Assembly (NCBI RefSeq): GCF_030811595.1
Contig: NZ_JAUSRB010000002.1
Span: 806,001 to 870,000 of the forward strand
Reading direction: 5' to 3'
From: Streptosporangium brasiliense
GTDB lineage: Bacteria > Actinomycetota > Actinomycetes > Streptosporangiales > Streptosporangiaceae
DNA: 64,000 nucleotides
The translations under genes and the position numbers were made by a program. The notes beneath the pieces are model-generated. The model saw only the letters and a list, made by a program, of their open reading frames with translations. It had not been told where the DNA came from and did no database searches. Below, piece after piece: positions 1-9,552 of this stretch; position 1 is the stretch's first letter, and every line of letters begins with the position of its first letter.

Positions 1-28
1 CCTTAACGGTGTAGGTGGCGGTAGCCAT
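1..28 (-). CDS. Heavy-metal-associated domain protein, N-terminus only (CopZ-like)
   Basis: Only the first nine codons are inside the window (MATATYTVK), reading off the left edge. The start is supported by an AGAGGTGA ribosome site directly upstream. The sequence closely resembles the start of the CopZ-type chaperone encoded at 1431-1640 (MSTATYKV), so a small copper chaperone or the first HMA domain of a larger protein is likely. It lies 26 bases after csoR on the same strand and probably belongs to the same operon. The CxxC motif itself lies outside the window, so the call rests on similarity and context. Confidence 0.55.
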
Positions 29-54
29 GACAATCACCTCTCGTCTTGTGAGTC

Positions 55-324
55 TTATGAACGGACCAGGCGCGCGATCGCGTCGGTCGCTTCCTTGATC
101 TTGATGTCCGCCTCGACGCCGCCCTTCCGCGTCGCCTCCACGACGCAGTGGGCCATGTGCTCCCCCAGGAGGGCCAGGGAGAAGGACTGCAGGGCGCTGG
201 TGGCCGCCGAGACCTGGGTCAGGACGTCGATGCAGTACTTGTCTTCGTCGACCATCCGCTGCAGTCCTCGCACCTGCCCCTCCACCCGGCGCAGTCGCCG
301 CAGGTGAGCCGCTCTGTCATTCAT
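55..324 (-). CDS. csoR: CsoR copper-sensing repressor
   Basis: An 89-residue all-helical DUF156 protein of the usual CsoR length. The three Cu(I) ligands of the family are visible as Cys31, His56 and Cys60 (C, then HMAHC), which separates it from FrmR and RcnR members. The N-terminal half carries the basic segment HLRRLRRVEGQVRGL that contacts DNA in the family. CsoR tetramers sit on GC-rich palindromes without copper and leave on Cu(I) binding. Its start codon overlaps the end of the upstream AhpD-like gene by 8 bases, so the two are translationally coupled. Palindromes of the expected kind lie upstream at 864-902 and again at 1659-1756, suggesting autoregulation and control of the neighbouring copper genes. 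Confidence 0.92.
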   Translation of the reverse strand: MNDRAAHLRRLRRVEGQVRGLQRMVDEDKYCIDVLTQVSAATSALQSFSLALLGEHMAHCVVEATRKGGVEADIKIKEATDAIARLVRS

Positions 325-835
325 CGGGCTCGAGTCCGATCAACAGGTTGAAGGCGCCGGTCAACAGGTTCAGCGACACCAGGCCGACGATCTCCGCGAT
401 CACCCGGTCGCTCCAGCCGTGGGCTCGCAGCTCGGCCACGTCCTCGTCAGAGAGGGAGGAAGGTTCGGCCAGCACCCGCACGGCCACGGCGATCAAGGCG
501 GCCTCGCGCGCGTCGGTCGAGGTGCCCTGGCGAGCCAGCTCGATGTCCCCTTCGCTGAGCCCCGCCGCTCGCGCCGCCTTGGTGTGCGCCGACAAGCACA
601 TCGCGCAACCGATCCACTCCTGCACCGCGAGCGAGATCTTCTCGCTCAGCGGGCGGGGGATCTTCACCCGCTTGATCGCGCGGGAGAAGTCCAGGTAGCC
701 CTGGAGCAGTGCGGGCGAGTGGGCCATCGTGGCCACCATGTCGCCCACCCCGCCGTGCCTGGCGACGATGTCACCCAGGATCTCGCGGGACTTGTCGGGG
801 GCTTCTGACGGGTCAAGTGCTTGAAGGCGTCTCAT
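317..835 (-). CDS. AhpD-like / carboxymuconolactone decarboxylase-family protein
   Basis: A 172-residue protein with the alkylhydroperoxidase signature EWIGCAMCLSAH, that is E-x3-C-x2-C-x3-H, the redox-active site of AhpD. In AhpD the two cysteines reduce peroxidase partners; many relatives in metal or stress operons have unknown substrates. The start at 835 is chosen because GAGGAGG lies just upstream and the CsoR-type palindrome lies 28 bases further up; longer readings of this frame run through the palindromes and have no ribosome site. It is the first gene of the unit AhpD-like, csoR, chaperone. Copper promotes peroxide stress, so a thiol-peroxidase accessory role is a reasonable inference, but the substrate is not visible. 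Confidence 0.82.
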   Translation of the reverse strand: MRRLQALDPSEAPDKSREILGDIVARHGGVGDMVATMAHSPALLQGYLDFSRAIKRVKIPRPLSEKISLAVQEWIGCAMCLSAHTKAARAAGLSEGDIELARQGTSTDAREAALIAVAVRVLAEPSSLSDEDVAELRAHGWSDRVIAEIVGLVSLNLLTGAFNLLIGLEPDE

Positions 836-863
836 CGTGTCCTCCTCATCTGCCGCTAACACT

Positions 864-880
864 ATACCCCTGAGGGGTAT
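864..880. promoter_or_regulatory. CsoR-type operator, perfect palindrome
   Basis: ATACCCCTGAGGGGTAT is a perfect 7-bp inverted repeat with a 3-base centre. Its form (ATACCCC...GGGGTAT) is that of known CsoR sites, and it sits 28 bases before the AhpD-like start. Near copies occur at 886-902, 1659-1675 and 1740-1756. Confidence 0.8.
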
Positions 881-885
881 TCCGG

Positions 886-902
886 AACCCCCCATGGGTA
901 TA
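886..902. promoter_or_regulatory. Second CsoR-type operator, imperfect
   Basis: AACCCCCCATGGGTATA matches the palindrome at 864-880 with the right arm GGGTAT kept and the left arm ACCCCCC degenerate. The two sites are 22 bp apart centre to centre, about two helical turns, so two repressor tetramers could bind on the same DNA face. Confidence 0.55.
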
Positions 903-967
903 TCTGACTTGAACATGAGTGCTCGGTCCGTGGAGGGATCAGGAAGAACCGAGGCTGGGCCGTACCG

Positions 968-1400
968 GCCCCGCTGTGCTTGGCGCGGTTCATGTCGATC
1001 ATCGACATCACCGTGGCGCAGGTCGCACCACCCGCGGGCGGCAGCGGACCGGAACTCGACCGAGAAGCCCTCACGTGGGTCATCACTGCCTGCACGCCGC
1101 GCTTCGGCGGACTCATGGCGCCGGGCGGCCGGCCGACGCCCTCGGCGCGCGGCGGACACTGCTCGCCGGACCGGCCGTCTTCACCGTGGCCTCATTGCTG
1201 CGCGGTCCGGCCCCGACCGGGCTCACCGCCGTCGGGACCGCGCCGATGACCCGCGTCCCGCCGGATTCGAACGCCTACGCCACCCTGCCGCCGGCTCTCT
1301 CCGTGCGGTCGCAGCCGGGAGTGCGGCGACCGTCTCGCCCCTCCCGGTGCCCGGCGGCGAGCCGGCTGCCGCCTCCGTCATCGGTGGCCGGGCGTCGGAC
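968..1400 (+). pseudogene. Remnant of a DHA2-type MFS drug transporter
   Basis: Translating from about 968 gives LCLARFMSIIDITVAQVA, matching the first membrane helix and motif D1 region (LDxTIVNVALP) of the 14-helix EmrB/QacA transporters, followed by LTWVITACTPRFGGLMAPGGR. After about 1130 the similarity continues only in another frame, ALGARRTLLAGPAVFTVASLLRG, the usual loop 2-3 region. A frameshift therefore lies near 1120-1135, and similarity fades by about 1400. No ribosome site or intact frame covers the whole. This is a decayed N-terminal third of a transporter; the rest is missing. It separates the csoR unit from the copZ/reductase pair. Confidence 0.65.
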
Positions 1401-1430
1401 CCGAGACATGCCGCGCCCGACGCCGGCCGG

Positions 1431-1640
1431 TCAGACCAGAACTACCTCGTACCCCGTCTCCTCGATGGTGTCCATGATGACGGCGTTGTCGATGGGGCTC
1501 TCCGTGGTCACGGTGACGTGACCGGTGGCGAGCTCGACGTCCACGCTGCTGACGCCTGCGACCGTGCTGATCTGGTTCTTCACCTTGGTGGCGCAGCCGT
1601 TGCACGTCATGCCCGTGACCTTGTAAGTGGCGGTGCTCAT
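1431..1640 (-). CDS. copZ: Copper chaperone CopZ-like HMA protein
   Basis: A 69-residue single heavy-metal-associated domain with the metal loop GMTCNGC (Cys13, Cys16) and the C-terminal strand ETGYEVVLV. Such proteins take Cu(I) in the cytoplasm and hand it to P1B-type ATPases and to CsoR. The start has AAGGAGGA at good spacing. It is transcribed away from the flavoprotein gene at 1766, and the CsoR-type palindrome at 1659-1675 begins 19 bases before its start, so copper induction is likely. The nine residues seen at 1-28 suggest a paralogue nearby. Confidence 0.9.
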   Translation of the reverse strand: MSTATYKVTGMTCNGCATKVKNQISTVAGVSSVDVELATGHVTVTTESPIDNAVIMDTIEETGYEVVLV

Positions 1641-1658
1641 TCCGTCCTCCTTGTGAGG

Positions 1659-1675
1659 ATACCCCCCATAGGTAT
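1659..1675. promoter_or_regulatory. CsoR-type operator before copZ
   Basis: ATACCCCCCATAGGTAT keeps the outer ATACC/GGTAT arms of the 864-880 palindrome. It lies 19 bases upstream of the copZ start and within the divergent promoter region shared with the flavoprotein gene. Confidence 0.68.
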
Positions 1676-1739
1676 CGCCCTGTGCACCATATGCCGATCT
1701 CCTCTCCGTGTACACGTGATCCACATCACATCCATTCAT

Positions 1740-1756
1740 ATACCCCGGTAGGGTAC
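1740..1756. promoter_or_regulatory. CsoR-type operator before the flavoprotein
   Basis: ATACCCCGGTAGGGTAC matches five of seven arm positions of the palindrome at 864-880. It ends 9 bases before the ATG at 1766, so a bound repressor would cover the transcription start. TAGGG inside it may also serve as a weak ribosome site. Confidence 0.6.
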
Positions 1757-1765
1757 CTTCGCCCC

Positions 1766-2923
1766 ATGAACCGAATCACTGTGGTTGGTGCGTCGCTGGC
1801 CGGGCTGCGAGCGGTACAGGCTCTTCGACGCGAAGAATTCGACGGCGAGGTCACGCTGATCGGCGCGGAGACCCATCTGCCTTACAACCGCCCTCCGCTG
1901 TCCAAGAGCGTCCTGCGGGGTGACGACGACGTCACGCTGCCAGGAGCCGAGGAACTTGGCGACCACTGGCTGCGGGGGCGCCGGGCCGCCGCCCTCGACA
2001 CAGCCGACAAGATCGTCACGCTCGACGACGGCTCGGAGATCGGCTACGACGGGCTTGTCATCGCAACCGGCGCACGGCCGAAGCGGCTGGCTGAGCATCC
2101 TGCAGGCGTGCACACCCTGCGTACCATCGAGGACTCTCTGGCTCTCCGTGCCGAGCTGGAGGGAGGACCGCGGCAGGTCGTTGTGATCGGCGGCGGCTTC
2201 ATCGGCGGTGAGGTGGCCTCCACCGCCCGGTCACTCGGCCACCAGGTGACTCTGATCGACAGTGCTCCCCATCCCATGCTCGCCACTGTGGGATCCGACA
2301 CCGCGCTCTGGCTTGCCGCTCATCACCGTCGCAACGGCGTGGAACTGGTGTCCGGGGTCCGGGCGATCGGCTTCGAAGGTGAGACGCGGGTGGAAGGAGT
2401 ACGGCTGAGCAACGGCGTGACCGTCCCCGCCGATCTCGTGATCGCCGGCATGGGCGTCGTGCCCAACACCGAATGGCTCGCGGGCAGCGGCTTGACCGTC
2501 GAGGACGGCGTGGTCTGCGAGCCGACCCTGTACGCCAAGGGGAGCACCGACGTCGTGGCGGCCGGGGACGTGGCCCGTTGGCCGCACGGCCTGTACGGCG
2601 ACTCGCTGGTCCGGGTCGAGCATTGGGCGACGGCCAACGACCAGGGCGCGGTGGCCGCTCTCAACCTGCTGGCCGGGCCGGAGAACGCGAAGCCGTACGC
2701 GGACCTGCCCTCGTACGCCACACACGTGCACGGGGCCCGGATCCAGACGGCGGGTCTCCCGCACCTGGCCGACGAGGTCAGGGTGCTCGCGGGCTCGGTG
2801 GAGGAGGACAGCTTCGCGGTCGGTTTCGCTCGGGATGGTCGCCTGGTGGGCGCGGTGGCGGTCAACGCCCCCAAGGAGCTGATCCGCCTCAAGCGCCGGG
2901 TTGTCGCCGGTGAAGCTCTCTAG
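1766..2923 (+). CDS. NAD(P)/FAD-dependent oxidoreductase, ferredoxin-reductase type
   Basis: A 385-residue two-dinucleotide-fold flavoprotein. The N-terminal FAD fold is VVGASLAGLRAVQALRR; the NAD(P) fold is VVIGGGFIGGEVASTARSLG near residue 145; the second FAD contact is AAGDVARWP near 270, and a reductase C-terminal domain follows. This is the layout of BphA4/rhodocoxin reductases, which pass electrons from NAD(P)H to small ferredoxins. The ATG at 1766 is chosen because the fold begins four residues later; an in-frame extension to 1682 would run through the palindrome. No ferredoxin or oxygenase partner is adjacent. Its CsoR-type site and divergence from copZ suggest a role in copper or redox stress, which is inference. 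Confidence 0.85.
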   Translation: MNRITVVGASLAGLRAVQALRREEFDGEVTLIGAETHLPYNRPPLSKSVLRGDDDVTLPGAEELGDHWLRGRRAAALDTADKIVTLDDGSEIGYDGLVIATGARPKRLAEHPAGVHTLRTIEDSLALRAELEGGPRQVVVIGGGFIGGEVASTARSLGHQVTLIDSAPHPMLATVGSDTALWLAAHHRRNGVELVSGVRAIGFEGETRVEGVRLSNGVTVPADLVIAGMGVVPNTEWLAGSGLTVEDGVVCEPTLYAKGSTDVVAAGDVARWPHGLYGDSLVRVEHWATANDQGAVAALNLLAGPENAKPYADLPSYATHVHGARIQTAGLPHLADEVRVLAGSVEEDSFAVGFARDGRLVGAVAVNAPKELIRLKRRVVAGEAL

Positions 2924-2931
2924 CTCCGCGT

Positions 2932-3087
2932 CTACGATTGGTGGCCACGTCCGCCGCGGACCTTGTTCAGCGGCTCCGGCTGCCTGGAGCAGGAGCAGTC
3001 GAGCACCTCGCGGGGATCTTCCGCGCTGTCCAGCACTTTGTGCGCCTTGATTCGAGACAGGTCCGCGATACGGCGGGCAAGGCTCAT
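2932..3087 (-). pseudogene. Truncated PspA/IM30 N-terminal fragment
   Basis: A 51-codon frame with a good AGGAGGA ribosome site whose product begins MSLARRIADLSRIKAHKV and continues LDSAEDPREVLDCS, the N-terminal helix of phage-shock protein A, normally about 250 residues. The family's next block, KVRRGVADVATSRKR, is broken: in frame it reads KVRGGRGHQS then stop, while one base shift gives ADVATNRR. So a frameshift is followed by loss of the remaining four fifths. The intact start signals suggest recent damage or a short peptide still made. In the intact family the N-terminal amphipathic helix binds stressed membranes. Confidence 0.7.
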
Positions 3088-3190
3088 CCCGGTCCTCCTG
3101 CTCAGATCGGGTGGGCACTCCCGAACGGAAACCCCGTTGTGAACCCCAGTGCGCCCTCGGCATCGGAGGGGGACGTCTCTTTGGTCCCGA

Positions 3191-5761
3191 TCACGCCCGG
3201 GTGCTCTCGCCCGGTGGCGACTCGGCGGGGACGGGCAGGTGAAGCCCCTTGAGGGCGAGAGCGTTGACGGCGACGATGACGCTGGAGCCGGACATGGACA
3301 GGGCAGCGATCTCGGGGCGCAGCACCAGGCCGAACGCGGGCTCGAACACGCCCGCGGCAACGGGCAGGGCGACGGTGTTGTAGCCGATCGCCCAGCCCAG
3401 GTTCTGGCGCATCTTGCGCAGGGTGCCGCGACCGATGCGCAGTGCGGTGGGCACGTCGAGGGGGTCGGAGCGCATGAGCACGACGTCGGCGGTCTCGATG
3501 GCCACGTCCGTGCCGGCGCCGATGGCGACGCCCAGGTCGGCCTGGGCGAGCGCGGGGGCGTCGTTGACACCGTCGCCGACCATGGCGACCCTGCGGCCCC
3601 CGGCCTGCAGTTCGGCGATCCTGGCTGCTTTGTCTCCGGGAAGCACCTCGGCGATGACGGTGTCGATGCCCAGCCGCTGCGCGATCCGCCGCGCGGTGGC
3701 GGCGTTGTCGCCGGTGAGCATGACCACTTCGACGCCGAGGTCGTGCAGGGCGGCCACCGCCGCCGCCGAGGTCTGCCGGGGTGCGTCGGCGATGCCGATC
3801 ACCCCGGCCGCGACGCCGTCGACCGCGACCATGACGGCCGTGCGGCCGCCGGCGGCCACCTCGTCCCGGCGCGCATCGAGCGTGCCGACATGCACGCCTT
3901 CGCGCTCCAGCAGGCGCCGGTTGCCCACCGCCACCCGGCGCCCGGCCACGTCGGCGACGGCACCGTGGCCGGGCACGTTCTCGAACCGCCCGGCCTGCAC
4001 CGCCTCCAGACCGCGATCGTCGGCGTGACCGACGATCGCCTCGGCCAGCGGGTGCTCGGACTCCCGCTCGACCGCGGCCGCCAGTCGCAGCAGCTCATCA
4101 GCGGCGATCCCTTCGGCGATGACGTCGGTGACCTCCGGCTCGCCCCTGGTCAGGGTGCCGGTCTTGTCCATCACCACGACCTGGACGCGGGCGGAGGTCT
4201 CCAGCGCCATCGCGTTCTTGAACAGCACACCCCGCTTGGCGCCGAGCCCGGTACCGACCATGATCGCAGTAGGGGTCGCGAGGCCGAGCGCGTCCGGGCA
4301 GGTGATGACCACGACGGTGATGGCGAACAGGATCGCCACCCCGAACGGCGCGTCGGCGAGCAGGGACCAGGCGGCGAAGGTGAGCGCGCCGCCGATCAGC
4401 GCGACGAAGACCAGCCAGAAGGCCGCCCGGTCGGCCAGCCGCTGCCCGGGGGCTTTGGAGTTCTGGGCTTGCTGCACCAGCTTGACGATCTGCGCCAGAG
4501 CGGTGTCGGCACCCACCTTGGTGGCCCGCACCCGTAGCGTGCCGTTGCGGTTGATCGTGGCGCCGATGACGGCGGATGCCGGTTGCTTGTGCACCGGCAG
4601 GCTCTCGCCGGTGACCATGGACTCGTCCACCTCGCTGTCGCCGTCCTCGACGACCCCGTCGACCGGGATCTTCGCCCCGGGGCGGACCAGCAGCAGGTCG
4701 CCGGCGACGACCTCGGCGGTGGGCACCTCGACCGGCCGGCCGTCGCGCACGACGACCGCCTTGGGCGGGGCCAGATCCAGCAGGGTGCGGATGGCGTCGT
4801 TGGCGCCGCCGCGGGCCCGCATCTCGAACCAGTGGCCCAGCAGCACGAAGGCGGCCAGCACGGTGGCGGCCTCGTAGAAGACCTCGCCGCCGCCGGTGAG
4901 GGTCACGATCACCGAGTACAGCCAGCCCGCGCCGACCGCCACCGCGACCAGCACCATCATGTCCAGCGTGCGGGCCCGCAGCGCGCGCACCGCCCCGGTG
5001 AAGAAGATCCAGCACGAGTAGAGGATCACCGGCAGGCTGAGCAGCAGCGCCCACACGTCCCGGCGCAGCCCGAACGGCACCGGCAGGTTCAAACCGAGCA
5101 CCTCGGTACCGATCGGCGACCAGGCCACGATCGGGATCGAGAACAGCAGCGCCACCAGGAACCGGTTGCGCATGTCGGCCACCATCGCCGCCATCGACAT
5201 CCCGCCGTGCCCCGTCATCTCGTGCGCGGAAGGCGCGGTCCGCGTCCCGCCGTGACCGGCGTGATCGGCCGGCACCGCGCGACCGGCGGGCGCTTGACGG
5301 ACGGCGGTCCCGGAACCGGCCGCGGTCCCGGAACCGGCCGCGGTCCCGGAACCGGCCGCATCCCCTGCGGGCCCCGCGCGCGCACCGTCGCCGCGGACGG
5401 GCCGCTGCGGCAGCACGGCGGTGTCCGCGGAGGCCGTCAAAAGCCCCGCGGGGCCGGACACCGGCGGGTCAGGCTCGATCATCGGGTCGCAGATGTGGGA
5501 GGGCACCGACTGGCCGGCGCAGTGGTAGCCGCACTCGATCACCCACGTGCGCAACTCGGCCAGGCAGGTGCGGGCCGGGTCGAACACCACGGTCGCCGTC
5601 TGGGCCACCGGGTTGACCTCCACCTGCAGCACCCCGGGCCTGCGGCCGAGCACGGCCACCACGACGTTCTGCTCCGAGGCCCACCGCAATCCGCTGACGT
5701 CCAGGATCGCGGTGCTGTGTTCCTTGCCGCCGCCGCGGCGGGCGTGGAGATGATCCGTCAC
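3191..5761 (-). CDS. P1B-type copper/heavy-metal ATPase with CPD motif
   Basis: An 856-residue heavy-metal P-type ATPase that would expel metal ions across the membrane using ATP. Residues 1-95 resemble an HMA domain but lack CxxC, then a Gly/Thr/His-containing linker with HAGHGG and MTGHGGMSM leads into eight predicted membrane helices. Visible catalytic parts are TGES (actuator), DKTGT with the phosphorylated Asp532, SEHPLAEA, and [11 protein letters not shown]. The membrane metal site reads [10 protein letters not shown] (Cys488-Pro489-Asp490), where copper exporters have CPC and CopB types CPH. The C-terminal helix keeps the M-S-x-S-S pattern of copper pumps. GGGAGG precedes the start. 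It lies beside csoR and copZ, so copper is the likely substrate, but the CPD site leaves specificity open. Confidence 0.9.
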   Translation of the reverse strand: MTDHLHARRGGGKEHSTAILDVSGLRWASEQNVVVAVLGRRPGVLQVEVNPVAQTATVVFDPARTCLAELRTWVIECGYHCAGQSVPSHICDPMIEPDPPVSGPAGLLTASADTAVLPQRPVRGDGARAGPAGDAAGSGTAAGSGTAAGSGTAVRQAPAGRAVPADHAGHGGTRTAPSAHEMTGHGGMSMAAMVADMRNRFLVALLFSIPIVAWSPIGTEVLGLNLPVPFGLRRDVWALLLSLPVILYSCWIFFTGAVRALRARTLDMMVLVAVAVGAGWLYSVIVTLTGGGEVFYEAATVLAAFVLLGHWFEMRARGGANDAIRTLLDLAPPKAVVVRDGRPVEVPTAEVVAGDLLLVRPGAKIPVDGVVEDGDSEVDESMVTGESLPVHKQPASAVIGATINRNGTLRVRATKVGADTALAQIVKLVQQAQNSKAPGQRLADRAAFWLVFVALIGGALTFAAWSLLADAPFGVAILFAITVVVITCPDALGLATPTAIMVGTGLGAKRGVLFKNAMALETSARVQVVVMDKTGTLTRGEPEVTDVIAEGIAADELLRLAAAVERESEHPLAEAIVGHADDRGLEAVQAGRFENVPGHGAVADVAGRRVAVGNRRLLEREGVHVGTLDARRDEVAAGGRTAVMVAVDGVAAGVIGIADAPRQTSAAAVAALHDLGVEVVMLTGDNAATARRIAQRLGIDTVIAEVLPGDKAARIAELQAGGRRVAMVGDGVNDAPALAQADLGVAIGAGTDVAIETADVVLMRSDPLDVPTALRIGRGTLRKMRQNLGWAIGYNTVALPVAAGVFEPAFGLVLRPEIAALSMSGSSVIVAVNALALKGLHLPVPAESPPGESTRA
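5305..5358. repeat. Three perfect 18-bp tandem repeats in the ATPase linker
   Basis: CGGTCCCGGAACCGGCCG occurs three times head to tail. In the ATPase frame this encodes AAGSGT repeated, a flexible linker between the N-terminal domain and the His-containing segment. Length variation between strains is likely. Confidence 0.9.
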
Positions 5762-6045
5762 GGTCGGCCTCCCGGCGGCTTGTTCGGTCCCTCACCTCTC
5801 ACGGTGGGTGCACGCACCCGGCGGGCATAGGGCCGATCGGCACACACGGATAAGGACCAACGCCTCCAAAGCCTCGGCCCGTCCGGGCAGGTCGGCAACG
5901 TCCGTGAAGCCGTTGCCGCAGCACCCGCCGGAGCCTGGTCGCCGCCGCGGCGACCGCAGCGCGGGGCCTGCCGGAAAAATCATGCTTCCCTGACAGCTGT
6001 CAGAGTGAACTTGACTCACATGTGGTGATTTTTCGGAAACATCTT
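5762..6045. other. Intergenic region with two orphan palindromes
   Basis: Between the divergent ATPase and LacI genes I see no gene. It holds GGGTGCACGCACCC at 5806-5819, 45 bases before the ATPase start, and CTGACAGCTGTCAG at 5990-6003. Both are perfect dyads of operator size but match neither the CsoR nor the cellulase operator in this window. Confidence 0.5.
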
Positions 6046-6089
6046 TTGACACTTCTGAAACAATGCTACGTTCACTGGGAGCGCTCCCA
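6046..6089 (+). promoter_or_regulatory. Promoter with CebR/CelR operator before the LacI gene
   Basis: TTGACA at 6046-6051 and a TACGTT box at 6067-6072 form a plausible promoter. The perfect 14-bp palindrome TGGGAGCGCTCCCA follows at 6076-6089, overlapping the expected transcription start, 30 bases before the ATG. The sequence is identical to the published operator of the cellulose-utilisation repressors CelR (Thermobifida) and CebR (Streptomyces). Confidence 0.85.
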
Positions 6090-6119
6090 CCTGTGCGGCA
6101 TCTTGGTGTGGAGGAAGTT

Positions 6120-7110
6120 ATGTCTGATCTACCCACACTTGCCCAGGTCGCGGCAGAAGCAGGGGTCTCCCCTGCGACCGCCTCCCGGGTACTCACCGGT
6201 TCAGTCAGGGTCAGCACATCGACCCGCAGGCAGGTGCATGACGCGATCTCGCGTCTCGGTTATGTACGGCACCGCGCGCCCCGGGGCGGGGCCGGCCGCC
6301 GGTCCGACCAGGTCGTGGCCGTCGTGGTCTGCGAGCCCGCACACCGGCTGTTCACCGAGCCTTTCTACGCGAGGATGATCACGGCGGCGGAGGAGGTGCT
6401 CACCGGCCACGGCGTGCCGCTCGCGGTGATGACGGCCACCGCCGCTACCGCCACCATCGCCACGCCCCCGCTCGTCGCCGGAGGGGTCGACGGCGTCCTG
6501 CTGATCGGCGCGCGGGACCGGCATCCGCTCGCGGTGACCCTGGCCGCCTCCGGCATCCCCGTACGGAGCGCGGGCCGCCCGCCGGACGGCATCGACATAC
6601 CGCACGTCGACATGGACAACCGCGACGGCGGCAGGCAGGCGGCCGAGCACTTCCTCCTCGGCGGCCGGCGGGCCGTCGGCGTCATCGCCGGGCCGCCCGG
6701 CCTACCCGCGGCACGGGACCGGCTCGACGGCTTCGTGCAGACCCTCGCCCTGGCCGGGATGACCGGCGTGCCGGTGGCCTACGGCGACTTCACCCACTCC
6801 TCGGGGGTGCACGGCATGCAGTGGCTGCTGCGCCGGATGCCGCACGTCGACGCCGTGTTCGCCGCCTCCGACGTGATGGCCGCGGCGGCCATCCAGACCC
6901 TGCGCCGCACCGGGCGCCGGGTGCCCGAGGACGTGGCCGTGATCGGCTTCGACGACGCCCCCGTCGCCCGGCGGACCTCTCCCCCGCTCACCACCGTCCG
7001 CCAGCCCGTGGAGGAGTTCGCCGCGCTCGCCACCCGGCTGCTGCTGCTCTCGATGACCTCGTCCGACGCCCCCGGGAACAACCCGATGCTCCCCACCGAG
7101 CTGGTGGTCC

Positions 7111-7124
<14 letters not shown>
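6120..7124 (+). CDS. LacI-family regulator, probable CelR/CebR-type cellulose-utilisation repressor
   Basis: A 334-residue LacI-family protein. Helix-turn-helix at residues 3-28 (LPTLAQVAAEAGVSPATASRVL) and hinge at about 45-55, then a periplasmic-binding-like sugar domain with DNRDGGRQAAEHF, VFAASDVMA and the terminal PPLTTVRQPVEE. The start at 6120 has GGAGGAAG upstream. Its own promoter carries the cello-oligosaccharide operator TGGGAGCGCTCCCA, and two further copies lie at the GH48 cellulase gene, so autoregulation and cellulase control, relieved by cellobiose, are likely. The recognition helix TASRVLTG differs from the VSRVING of characterised CebR proteins, so orthology is not certain. 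The 3' end overlaps the kinase gene by 14 bases. Confidence 0.85.
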
Positions 7125-8526
<1,402 letters not shown>

Positions 8527-8537
8527 ACCGCCGGACG

Positions 8538-8640
8538 GGACCGCGTTCGGTGCGGACCACGTTCGGGGTGGATCGCGTTCGGGAGTGGACCACGTTGCGG
8601 ACCACGTTCGGGGTGGACCACGTTCGGTGCGGACCACGAC
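8538..8640. repeat. Degenerate 16-17-bp tandem repeats
   Basis: About six and a half copies of GGACCACGTTCGGGGT and close variants (GGACCGCGTTCGGTGC, GGATCGCGTTCGGGAG) fill the gap after the kinase stop codon. They are non-coding and lie just ahead of the terminator hairpin. Confidence 0.75.
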
Positions 8641-8644
8641 ACCC

Positions 8645-8681
8645 CCGCGGTCTGATCCGCGTATCCGGAATCAGACCGCGG
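8645..8681. terminator. Bidirectional hairpin between convergent genes
   Basis: CCGCGGTCTGAT and ATCAGACCGCGG form a perfect 12-bp stem around a 13-base loop, between the kinase gene (+) and malG (-). There is no T-tract, as is usual in actinomycetes. Confidence 0.8.
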
Positions 8682-8699
8682 TCCGGCGGCTCCCGGCGG

Positions 8700-9551
8700 T
8701 CAGCTCTTGACCGCCCCGCTGGTCAGGCCGCTGACGATGAAACGCTGCAGGAACTGGAAGAGCACGAGCACCGGCAGCGCGCCGATCAGCGCGCCGGCGG
8801 CGAACACCCCCCAGTTCTGGCCGAGCTTGTAGGAGACGAGCTGGTACAGGCCGACCGCGAGCGTCTGCTGGTCGGGATCGGTCAGCACCAGTCCGGCGAT
8901 GACGAAGTCGTTGAGCGTCGCCACGAACGAGAACAGCGCGACGACGACGAGGATCGGCGCGACCAGCGGCAGCAGCACGCGGAAGAAGACCTGGGCGTGC
9001 GAGGCCCCGTCGATCTGCGCGGACTCGTCCAGCTCCTTCGGAACCGTGTCGAAGAAGCCCTTCATCAGGTAGGTGTTCACGCCGAGCGCGCCCCCCAGAT
9101 AGACCATGACCAGGCCGAGCCTGCTGCCCAGGCCGATCGCCGGGAAGACCTCCTTGAGCTCCGACAGCAGCAGGAAGATCGCCACATAGGCGAGGAGCTG
9201 CGGGAAGAGCTGGACGAACACGAGTCCGAGCAGTCCGGCCCGGCGGCCCCTGAACCGGAAACGGGAGAAAGCGTAGGCCGCGCAGGCGCCGAGGAAGACC
9301 GACCCCGCCGCCGTGGTCACGCCGACGGCCATCGAATTGGCGAACCAGCTTCCGAACGGATGCAGCGGATCGGTGAAGAGGGTCCGGTAGTGCTCCGCCG
9401 TCGGGTCGGCGAACAGGTCGTTGGACCCGGTCAGTGTGCCGCTCGGGTTGACCGAGGCGGCGGCCACGAACACCAGCGGGAACAGCGCCACGACGACGGC
9501 GGCGGCTCCGACGAGGTGACGCCAGCCGTACCTGAGGAACCAGCGGCCCAT
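8700..9551 (-). CDS. malG: Maltose/maltodextrin ABC transporter permease MalG
   Basis: A 283-residue inner-membrane permease with six predicted helices. The cytoplasmic EAA loop that contacts the ATPase is ELDESAQIDGASHAQVFFRVLLP near residues 178-200. The ending, LQRFIVSGLTSGAVKS, is the classic MalG C-terminus. It forms the translocation channel with MalF. It is the last gene of the operon, one base after malF. No ATPase gene accompanies the operon; actinomycetes commonly use a shared MsiK ATPase encoded elsewhere, which is likely here. Confidence 0.93.
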   Translation of the reverse strand: MGRWFLRYGWRHLVGAAAVVVALFPLVFVAAASVNPSGTLTGSNDLFADPTAEHYRTLFTDPLHPFGSWFANSMAVGVTTAAGSVFLGACAAYAFSRFRFRGRRAGLLGLVFVQLFPQLLAYVAIFLLLSELKEVFPAIGLGSRLGLVMVYLGGALGVNTYLMKGFFDTVPKELDESAQIDGASHAQVFFRVLLPLVAPILVVVALFSFVATLNDFVIAGLVLTDPDQQTLAVGLYQLVSYKLGQNWGVFAAGALIGALPVLVLFQFLQRFIVSGLTSGAVKS

Positions 9552-9552
9552 C

